A DNA stretch of 64,000 nt. It comes from Eutreptiella sp. 'Long Island Sound 2002' (lineage: Eukaryota > Euglenozoa > Euglenophyceae > Eutreptiales > Eutreptiaceae). The position numbers and the translations under genes were made by a program. Below, one piece after another: positions 55,076-64,000 of the stretch (position 1 is its first letter; each line of letters begins with the position of its first letter). Under the pieces are notes generated by a model. That model was not told where the DNA came from. It did not search any database and saw nothing but the letters and a program-made list of their open reading frames with translations. The DNA lies in NCBI GenBank assembly GCA_964036045.1, contig OZ038384.1, positions 56,083,355 to 56,147,354 of the forward strand, read 5' to 3'.

Positions 55076-55827
55076 CCTACCCATCTCTGCTACTTGCGAG
55101 CTCACATGACTTTGGTCTGATTCTGCCTGATGGCCTTCACGGTGGGCATCTCCGATCCACAATGGTCCTGGGTGCTGATGAAACACCGCTGCAGTTTCGT
55201 TCTCGTGGCGTACGTGGAATGTGCACAACAGGTGGCCGTGTGGTGGATCGCATGAGCAATGACAAGCGCTAGGCCACATGCACGCCGGTTCTCTCAATGA
55301 GCAGTAACATCATCACGGTGCAGACAATCTGGCGCGGCACAACGCAGAAGTGCCGGGTAAAGCTCCCTGATGGAGTTGTAGTAGACCCCAGAATCTATCA
55401 AACACACTCAGCTAAGAAGTGCCAGACCGGCTCTATCTTTGAAGACCTCCTTGTCAGAGTCCAGCAAGACCTCGATGTTGTACGCACCAAGTACTGCCTG
55501 GGCTCGCAGTTTCCTGCTCTCATTGTGATTGACCACGTCATGTCTCATGACAAGAACCAACTCGAGAAGGTGCAGGGCGGCACATTCTGCCGGAAGCTGT
55601 TCAAATGGCGCAAGGGACCGTTGTACGTGTACTTCACCATCCGCAACAGGTCACACTTATGCAATCCGGGCGATCAAATGGTTAACCAGTCACTGCGCAC
55701 TACAATCAGGTCTGCTTGCCGAGGACATGAAATCCGTCACGCCATGAATGTTCACGATCGGGCTGCGCCTTGGAGGACGGGTGTTGAAAAGTCGTGCAAA
55801 GTCATCAAGAGTCTGCTTCTGCAGTAG
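55076..55827 (+). pseudogene. Pogo-like DDE transposase copy P2, C-terminal part
   Basis: It aligns with P1 from 43556. First motif VLGADETPLQFRSRG; TAG (55269-55271) at the same place as in P1; second motif LIVIDHVMSHDKN; then the part missing from P1, LCNPGDQMVNQSLRTTIR, giving the likely third acidic residue about 47 residues after the second. It ends KSCKVIKSLLLQ and TAG at 55825-55827. The N-terminal half and DNA-binding domain are absent; the left edge abuts CCTA repeats. Confidence 0.75.
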
Positions 55828-58800
55828 ATCTCTCGGTGAAACCAGACCGGGTGGTCAGGAGGAGAGGTCGCAGTGGCATGGGCAGCAACATTGCTTGGCA
55901 CAGAAGACATAACGATAGTGTTGACTGAATAGTATCCTGCAAACAGATATGGTACACATAGCCAATGAAATACCTGATATGCACATATGAGAAATCCACC
56001 CTATCACCCACTAATTGATATAACTACTAAACATCCAAGATTGCCTTATCTATCCCACATCCTATGTTCCTAACAAGGAAATGTAATATGATATACCCTG
56101 TCCCACATATATCCCATATATAGGGCCATATAATGCTCCCTTAGGGGTAAAATGCCAGGGTAGGGTTGTGACCTGCTTCACCCCCCCACTTAAATCGACT
56201 GCCACAGGCAGGAAGTACATGCCCAAGAGGAACGTAGCAGTCACAAACAGCAGCAAATCACAGTTTCCCTCCCACAGGGAATCGAACCTGCGCAGACAAT
56301 CCTGGAGCCGGCCGCACGGCCGCTGAAGTAGCTCCGATCGGTGGGAATTGAACCACCGCCGAAATCAGGAATTCTACGAACGGGATCCCGCAGGTCCCGC
56401 AATAAGTAGTAGGCGAAATCGCGAGCTGTTGCGCGCAGAGTCTGGTCACCGCGTGTCGCATAAGGCATGTGGATTCCAGCAGGTAAGGGCAGGTAGTTTT
56501 TCAAAGAATTAAAACTAAAGGCAAAGTGAAATCACACTTTTAAACAAAACTGAAGGTAATGGTACATGCGAAGCGGTGCGGCGCGAAAGTGCAAAAAGTT
56601 CACTTTTTGAAAAAACTGCCAGGAGAATTGACGGGAGTGTCAAACAGCAACGTAGGACTGTACCTGCACAAGGGAGCACGAGGGATAAAAGAGATAGAGG
56701 CCAGGGAAACATTCACAAGGGACACAACAAAACTTGATGGCCTTCGGCCAGGGGACTGTTACCACGGGGGGCTAACGGTCCTGTCTCGCAGTGTGATCCG
56801 GGGCAACCGTGGTAACAGTCCTTACAGCCACCACAGCCCTTTTTTCACACTTTGGAACAGTGAACACTGTGATCTTGTCACATTGTTGCCTTAGGATGCA
56901 TCACCGTCTTGTGCCTGCCTCTGTCTTGTGCATGCTTAGCCCCACTAATAAACACGGCCACGATGGCCCCACAGTGCGCGCGGTAGCTCACTAAGTAGAG
57001 GAAAGAGGTCACGATGGCCTCAGGGTAAATGATCGACGATCATTTAGGCACAAACAAAAACATGGGTACGATGCCCACACCTTGCAACCACGTGCTTTAG
57101 ATCGTTTATGAGGGCTTGATGTGCTTGATGTTCTTGATGTGCTTGCCCATAACGCTTGTAGTAATGAGTGAGCTCTTGCTTGTAAGATGTAAACTTGCTT
57201 GATTACTTGTTTGTAAAAGACCGAGACAAGGCCTAGCCAAAGGCCCACTTGTCAAACAGACCAGACACCAAAGAACAGAAACAAAGCAGTCGGATCGTGA
57301 GTGGATCCGGGACCGTGAAACGCCACGGCTGTGGCTGGTGTGTTGATGGGCACGGCTCAGCCAAGGGTCGTGCCCTGGTCCCTGTTTAATTGTAGCATAC
57401 GTGTCACACGTGATGCACCACTTAGATGGTAAAGGGGGAGGTACAGAGATGGGATGAGGGTGTGAGTCGACACACTTAATTAGACAAACCTCTTAACCAT
57501 ATAATAATAATCTGACCTCACTACTAACCCCTCACCTAGGAGTCATACTACGTATATATATCATATACACACATAATAGAGCGATGCACGCTAACAAACA
57601 CAAGACACACTTGTGCGCACACCCATTGGCAGGGCCCGGGGGCACACACTCGCCCGGAGGGCATCAAAGAGTGTGGGTCTCGCGGTGGCGGCCTTGGGGC
57701 ACGTGATGGGGGCACTCCACACATACGGCCCGTGCAAGAGCTTCCACAAACTACTCACGTACACACAACAAACAGTAAGCAAATCCACAATAGAACACGT
57801 GTCTAGATACGCCACCTTGTTGCTTGGTGTTCGTGTGTGTCTTGCAGGCGTGTGTATAAACACTTAGGTTAGCTTGCGTGTTACCTTTGTCAGTGGGTGT
57901 GCCACAGGCGGGCCGTAGCGCAGGGGGTCACCTCCAGGTTGCAAATTGGGGAGGTCGCCCGTACGGTCCCGCTGGTTTATCAGCCCACCCTACTCCCCGG
58001 GGGCACGATGACACGCCCCGAAGGAGTTTTACTCCCCCAACCCCTCTACCCCGTGTATTACGGTTCATGTTTACACCTCCGTGTGGAAACTTGGGCCGGT
58101 GTACAGGGCTACAAAACCCCAAAGGTAGGTGTCAACCTAGGTCTTGCTTGTTCGGGGGGGCGGGTGATAACCAACGTAATAGGCAACCATATAATCCTGT
58201 AACTAAATTAATGACATGCGCACACACACGCTACCATTGGCCACCGGCACACCCGGTTTTGGTGTGTCTCGGAAACAGAGACTCGTGTGTGTTGTGGAAA
58301 TCCAACTCCACGCACGGCCCTCTATAAAGAAAAATGCCACGCCCATATCCTAACCCGTTTGGTTGGGTGTTGGGATAGAGGACCCCTCGGGTGTTGTGGA
58401 AATTGAAGTCCACTAGTGGGGAACTCTAGAGAAAAAATTAATATACATATTCTCTCATAAACATATGCATGTGCACACTCGCCCTTTTCATCATATTGTT
58501 TGTTCCCTCTCGTTGCAGGCAGGAATTCCCCCGCGAAATTCATCAAGGACATGAAGAGCACACCCAGCCAGCATGCGGCCCCATGCAATGGTAATGGAGG
58601 GTACCCACTCCCCACCCGGGCACTCATAGCGACCGGGGACAAATACCCAGGCGGCAGAGACGGCCCAAATCCGCAACGCCACTCTTTGCCTTTGAAGACC
58701 CCACCCACTCATAGAGTAACGGGGCAAAGGCACCCATTGCAATTCATATTAGAATACTTGTATTGTAGACAACGACCCCTCCCTCTAGGCTTAAGTCCTC

Positions 58801-59435
58801 GCCGTATGTAGTGGCAATTTTGCACGCCACGAAATTTGTTCCACGTAATGTGAGCCACACAAGTACTTAGTACCTTGTATACCTACCCTCGTGTGGACAG
58901 GGGCAAATCGGTGGAAAACCATCACACCCAACACAAAAAGGGAAAATGGGTTGTACCCGCCAACCCAACGAAGTTTTCAAGCCTTCGCCATTTTGAGCAA
59001 ATGATTTAGCTCGTTGGCTTGGGTCACGGGTCAGGGACGGTCGTGGGGTCCTGGTTTCGGTACGGGGCGGCACTCCGAAACCTTGCAAACACCACCATGC
59101 GCACAACCCGGTAGAGTCTTCGGGAAGTGCTTGCCACGTTGTTAGCACCCTTGACGGGGGGCGTCATCGAGGGCAGGACTTGTGGCAGTAGTCCTGGTGG
59201 TGGTAGGAGAGCTCCAGTAAGACCCAAGGATAGGGGTTTGAATGGCATTAAGACCCCCGAAAGAACACGTCCCACTTCCGCCCCAGGCTATATGCCACGC
59301 CACCCCACCCCAAGGATTCTCAAGCCTTTAGCGATGAGAGAGGTAGACGGTGGGGTAAACCTGCGGTACCCATAGCCCTGCTCCGGTGGGAATTTTGGTA
59401 ACCGAGGAGCGCGCCGTGCATGCACATTTTCTTTC
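55828..59435. other. 3.6 kb without a supportable gene
   Basis: Mixed-composition sequence. Notable: a 15-bp perfect stem GGACTGTTACCACGG/CCGTGGTAACAGTCC (56753-56767 / 56807-56821, 39-base loop); an imperfect palindrome AAATGATCGACGATCATTT near 57030; and tRNA-like fragments near 56280-56370 that do not fold into a full tRNA. ORFs of 60-150 codons show no recognisable domain. Part of it may be the 3' LTR of element E. Confidence 0.45.
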
Positions 59436-59475
59436 CTGTCTCCCACCGCTTCTCGCTCTCTCTTCCCCTCCCCAA
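59436..59475 (-). other. Candidate polypurine tract of element E
   Basis: The minus strand has two purine runs here, GGGGAGGGGAAGAGAGAG and GGGAGACAGGAAAGAAAA, the second followed by TGTGCATGC, which could be an LTR start. No second LTR is in the window to confirm it. Confidence 0.3.
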
Positions 59476-59521
59476 ACAATAATATATCCATATTGGTTAG
59501 GGCTTTCTTTTCGTGGCACGC

Positions 59522-60644
59522 TCATGGGAGCGGTCCACCAAGGTGGGCAAGGATGTCAACGGTTTGGGTGAGATTCTCTTTCTGCAAGTAATCTCTCCAA
59601 ACTTTGTTGTAGGACGGTAAGAAGCTTTTAACGGGTTCCTCGGTATCCCAATCTTTGGTATAACCCTCCCACCGCACCTTGAAGATAAGTCTCTTGCGGT
59701 AAGTACGGTGACTTAATATTTTCTTGACATTATAGGTGTCCTCCTCAAAACTGGGCGGGCACTCTAGCAACCTCCTCTGTGTAATGTAGAGGCACGGGGG
59801 AGCGAGGGGAGTTGATTCTTTTCATTAAACAACCAACGTGGACGTCAACTAACCTTCGTTGGTCCACTTGAATAACATAGAGGTCGTGCGCCTTCTTGGC
59901 CACAACCTCATAGGGCCCATCCCAATAGGGACAAGTCTTATCGCCAAGATTTTTGCGTTGGCGACGGACCCATACGCGGTCCACTTTTGAGAAATTGAGG
60001 GACATCCTCCTACTCTTATTATATTTATGAGCCATTGTCTCTTGCACTTGAATCATAGCCCTCCGTGCAAGAGCAATAAGCTCCTCACGCCGTTGGAAGT
60101 AGTGAGCGGCGTCTTGGGCCACCCCCTTAGGCTCAGCAAGAGGAGGCCCCTTAGTACGGTTGTGTTTACCAAACACAATCTCGTTAGGTGTATAACCTGA
60201 AGGACCTGTAGTCTCATGCCACGCTCGTACAACGGCGGGCAAAACCTCTACCCAATTGTTGCCTTTCCTCAAGGTAAGGGCTTTGGCAACGGCAAGCCTT
60301 AGCTGCTTGCCAGTATTTTCGGCTTTGCCATTACCTTGGTGCCTACCCGCGAGACACATAGTTGAGCGGGCACCAATCTTAGAACAAAGGGTTTGGAAAT
60401 ATTGGCTCACAAATTGTGGCCCACGGTCGGAGCATATTTCACGAGGGGCTCCGAACCTATCCATCCAGCGCTCCATTACCAAATGGGCTGCTCTTCTCCC
60501 CGTTAGCCCTTCATCCTTGTCTTCATGACGGGGTTTTAGGAATAGGGATCGCGATGAGGTAGCCGGAAAGCCGGCATACACATAGGAGCATTCGGTCATA
60601 CACCTCTCCATCATGGGAGGGGGAAGGGTAGTGAAATACATCAA
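59522..60644 (-). pseudogene. Element E integrase C-terminal half and chromodomain
   Basis: Integrase: CSDRGPQFVSQYF and GNGKAENTGK with 35 residues between D and E, then KVDRVWVRRQRKN and HDLYVIQVDQRRLVDVHVG. After a one-base insertion in a T run (about 59755) the frame continues EEDTYNVKKILSHRTYRKR...FKVRWEGYTKDWDTEEP, a chromodomain, ending at 59522. A second insertion in an A run (about 60535) separates this part from the upstream integrase. Confidence 0.85.
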
Positions 60645-63205
60645 GCGCTATGGAATCCATGGCCTCCATAGGTATAGGCATAGGGGTCATGTACCCTTGT
60701 TTGCGCTTGGTGTCATGCGTGTGAATGGCACATGAGGGACACGTTTGACATTGCAGTTCCACTGCTTTGTACAACCCCTCACTTTCCACGCCATGGTTAA
60801 TTTCCTTCGAGTGTTTTTCCACACTGGAGGTAGTTAAGTGAAGTGCATCATGGTATTTGGCTACCAAACGATGCACTAGCGGCATAGGAACACACCACCG
60901 TCCATTACGGACGAGCTTGTTAGCCACCAACCTCACTCCATCTTGGAAGCTCCCATTCAAGGCATCCTGCCACAGTTGTTTGTAGCGTTGACAATTTGGG
61001 TAGTGTTTAGCCCAATTTATCTCAAAAACATTGGGAGCATCCTCCCAATGTATAGGAGTTGCCTTCTTGTGGGACTTCCAAGATTTTTTTATCTTGACAA
61101 TTCGCTCCAGTCTCCGAAGCTTTCTCTTTTGCTTCGTCCCCCCCCCCACTGGAGGCGAAACCAGAGGGGGTGGATCACAAACGGGCGCCCCTTGAGCCCG
61201 AGGCGCCGCTTTAGACCTAGTAACAACGGGCGCCACAACCGCCCTAAATACAAGGGGGCGGGCGAGAAGTTCCTCCTTCTCGGCCGCCATCATGTCCCGC
61301 ACATCCCCGGCCGCTTGGGCCGTCCCATGTATGGACACATCACCCAACGCCGGGTTAGCAGGGTAAGCCCAACGGGACAAGAAATCACCCAGGGGGTTCA
61401 CTGGCCCCGGAGTGTAAACCACATGGAGGTCGAATTTAGAGAACAACTCATGCCAACGTGCTTGGCGTGGAGAGGGACCCCCCACGGTTTTGAGGTCCTC
61501 CGTAGCCCAATTTTCAAGGCTACGGTGGTCCGTACGGACCTCCACCCGCTTGTTCCCCACCCAACCATGCCATTTTAAAAGCGCCGCCACTATGGCGTAG
61601 CATTCTTTCTCCCGAGGGCTCCAATTCAATTGGCTGCCTGACAATTTGCGGGAGAAAAAGGCAAGGGGGCGTAGGGCACCATCGGAACCTTCCTGCTGTA
61701 GGGACGCCCCCACCGCCCAACTACTAGCGTCCGGGGTGAGGACAAAGTCCTTATCCCAATCAGCTTATTGGAGGGGAACAATATCCGTAATAGCACGCTT
61801 GAGCTTCAAAAAGGCCTCGTTAGCCGAAGCATTCCATGTGAGGCCTATCTTTTTGCCATTCTTATGCTTAGGCAAATTCTTCAACATCTCAATCAAAGGA
61901 GTAGCTATGCAGGCGTAGTTTTGGAGATACCCCGAATAATAGTTGGCGAGCCCCAAGAACCCCCGGAGCTGCCGAAAATTATCCGGTTTGTCCCAACGCT
62001 CAAGCGCCAACATTTTCCCTGGCGCCGGCCGACGTGTGCCATTTTCCAACACATGGCCACAAAACTCAACCGAACGAACATAGAAATCGGTTTTGCTAAC
62101 CGAAGCAACCAACTCCTCTTTTCGTAGCCTATCCAACACTGCACGCACGTCGCGGTCGTGGTTAGCCAATAGCTCCTCCTCCGTCGCACCGGAGGAACCA
62201 ATAATAATATCATCAATATATACGTCCGCACAATCCAAACCCTGCAAAACATGGTCCATGACCCGTTGAAAAATAGCGGGCCCATTCTTGATACCCATAG
62301 GCATAACACGCCATTGGTATCGCTTACCCGCCAAATTCATGGCGGTCTTAGCCCGGGACTCAGGGTGAAGGGGACTTTGATGAAACCCTTTACTCAAGTC
62401 CACAATAGTGAAAATCTTGTGTTTGGATTGATTTTCCAACAAGTTTTCTATGAGGGGGAGGGGGTGTGCGTCGGGCAAGGTAGCCTCATTAAGTTGGCGA
62501 TAGTCCACCACGAGGCGCCATTTTCCTTTCTCTTTCTTGGGCACAACGAAACCGTTGGACGCCCATTCGGAGGCAGGGCACGGCTCAATCCAGCCACGAG
62601 CCAAAAGGTCCTCCACCTTTTCCTGCTCCGCCGCGGCACGCTCCCCCACCAACCGTATAGGTTTCACGGACTTGGGTTTGGCGTTCGGGTATGGGTCAAG
62701 TTTAGCCAACCCCAACTGCTCCGTACCACAGACCTTAGGGTGTTCCTGGCCCGGACAGAGACGAACCTCCCCACTAAAAACATCCTGTCATCGTCCGCGA
62801 GGATGCGCCTCCTCATGAGCTCCACCTCCGGAGACACAAAAGGCTCTTGGGTGGTGACAGCGCCACCCACACGAGAAGCCACCAACAATCGTGTGGCGCC
62901 TTTAGTTTTTCGGTACCGCTTAACGGTAGTGGCCCTCCCACCCAATAACTCTCGTTCAATTTTCGCAATGCGTGAAGGCACGCATTCTTGTGCCTCCAAA
63001 TCTTCGGGGGTAGGATCAAGAGTAACGGGTGCGAGGAGTTTTTTATGGGTCGCCTGATACGTGAGGGTGCGCACCGAAACCAAATGGTTAGGCACCCTTT
63101 CATCCTCCGACTCTTCCTCCGAGGTCATGCCCGGCTCGCCATCCGTGTTGGGGTTAGAGACGACCGGTGCCAAAACGGAGGCCACATGACATTTAGTGGC
63201 CGCCA
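60523..63205 (-). pseudogene. Element E pol: RT, RNase H, integrase N-terminal part
   Basis: From about 63205: a charged linker; a frameshift near 62720; RT (PKSVKPIRLVGERAAAEQEK, RLVVDYRQLNEATL, IVDLSKGFHQSPL, MPMGIKNGPAIFQRVM, YIDDIIIG with YIDD at about 62206-62220, FLGLANYYSGYL); TAA at 61765-61767 between VPLQ and ADWDKDF; RNase H (LTPDASSWAVGASLQQ, SPREKECYAIVAAL, RTDHRSL); HHCC zinc domain (HRLVAKYHDALH...CQTCPSC); and the first integrase aspartate (MDSIALDVFHY). The breaks make it non-functional. Confidence 0.88.
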
Positions 63206-64000
63206 AATTTTCCTCCGCAATACCAAGCCGTTCCCCCCCAAGCCCTTCCCCCCGGGGCGGGCGCGGCACGTCCGCCCCCCGGCGCCCCAGCGCTCGCCGC
63301 CGGGCGTCACGCTGCCGCAGCTGCAAAGACAGCGGGACGCCCGGCGCGTGATCCAGGAAGGAGGGGAGGGCGCGCAGGCAGAGCTGCGTGCCAGCCACGG
63401 GAGCGCGGAGCGGGGGGCAGGAGGCGACAGGGGAAGTGCCCAGGAGCGCGCGCAAGGAGCAGGCCAGGGCACGCGCGGCAGAGAGCAAGGGCGCAGCAGC
63501 GGGGGGGAGCAGAGCGCAGGCAGCGGACGGCGCGACTCAGGGCAGGGGGCCGGGAAGGGACCAGGGCACGGGAAGGGCGCGCAGGGGCACGGGCAGGGAG
63601 CCCAGTTGCAGGGGGCAGGGCGAGGGGCGGTGGGTGAGCGGGCGGGCCAGGGCGTGGGGGATGGGGGGCGGGACCCGCGGCACGGGCAGGGTGCTGGAAA
63701 GGGGCCCAAGGCCAAGGGCAAGGGCGCCGCGGGCCCCAAGGGACAGGCGGGACGGGGCATGGGAGCCCAGGGGGGAGGGCGGGACGAAGGGAGGGGTTCA
63801 GGTTCAGGTTCACGATGGCCGTACGCTATTGGCTTACCTCGGAGGCAGCCTCACGCCTTGCCGGTTGAGAGCGGCCGCCGGCGGTCACGAGCGCGGCTTT
63901 ACCCAGAGCCACCCATAGCGACGGGAGGGGTGCAGCCCGTCGCGTCGCTCTGCTGGTAAGGCGTGCGCTAGCGGCGCACGACGTCGTTGCGGCTGGTCCG
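63206..64000. other. G-rich tract at right edge
   Basis: GGGCAGG/GGGCACGG-type sequence, open in several frames on both strands because stops are rare at this composition. It may be the gag/linker region of E or a G-rich satellite replacing it. No domain is recognisable. Confidence 0.4.

Larger units (their letters stand above)
59522..64000 (-). mobile_element. Ty3/gypsy chromovirus E, decayed, runs off right edge
   Basis: Minus-strand pol in the order RT, RNase H, integrase, chromodomain, with one TAA and three single-base frameshifts. Gag and the 5' LTR would lie beyond the right edge. It belongs to the same class as R but is clearly a different family (YIDD instead of FVDD; little similarity outside motifs). 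Confidence 0.85.

Noticed and set aside
56270-56370. tRNA-like T-arm fragments on the minus strand (GGTTCGATTCC, GGTTCAATTCC)
   Set aside because: Stems do not pair properly and no matching acceptor or anticodon arm is found at tRNA distance.
57000-57040. Imperfect palindrome AAATGATCGACGATCATTT as a possible operator
   Set aside because: Single occurrence, no adjacent gene.

Overview
The window is repeat-dense nuclear DNA from a eukaryote. It contains short GT-AG introns, Ty3/gypsy retrotransposons with chromodomains, TIR DNA transposons, pogo-like transposases and long minisatellites. It has no bacterial operon features and no rRNA, CRISPR array or confident tRNA gene. A GC-rich alga or other green-lineage protist would fit, but nothing here fixes the species. 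I recognise no ordinary host gene; almost everything is mobile or satellite DNA. Element names O, D, d, R, r, E, P1 and P2 are mine.

Positions 1-42574 are a nested set of insertions that can be read base by base. The host is an old minus-strand retroelement (O), now in three blocks: 42574-42127, 22100-20258 and 1433-1. Two large elements split it. D (1434-20257, 18.8 kb) is a DNA transposon with CTTAG-type terminal inverted repeats and a 5-bp target duplication TCTGA. R (22101-42126, 20.0 kb) is a Ty3/gypsy chromovirus with 2.97-kb LTRs and a CTAC duplication. Removing D or R with one duplication copy restores the O gag reading frame exactly. D carries a smaller TIR element d (15911-17618, duplication CGTAT), and R carries a short antisense LTR element r (34688-37582, duplication GGAG). 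Removing each of these also restores the interrupted frame.

D is the most interesting object. It has two genes: gene A (about 666 codons, unrecognised) and gene B (903 codons in four exons, with a possible ParB/DGQHR-like segment and a charged nuclear-type tail). A 2.34-kb stretch covering most of A and the start of B is present three times, separated by two 2.7-kb GC-rich spacers. A palindrome with core GCGCGAGGCCTCGCGC occurs about 18 times, only inside D. It sits in every gene B intron, between A and B, near both ends and repeatedly in d. All copies of A and B carry stops or frameshifts.

R has a long gag (coiled coil, Gly/Pro tract, zinc knuckle), then protease, a Dam-like domain, reverse transcriptase, RNase H, integrase and chromodomain. 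Gag and pol share one frame separated by UAG.

Positions 42575-55830 hold two damaged pogo-like transposase copies (P1, P2) around about 11 kb of low-complexity and satellite DNA, including a 65-bp array (46370-48780) and a paired 61-bp array (52560-54600). Positions 55830-59520 hold no gene I can support. From 59522 to the right edge is a second, decayed minus-strand Ty3/gypsy chromovirus (E), ending in a G-rich tract.
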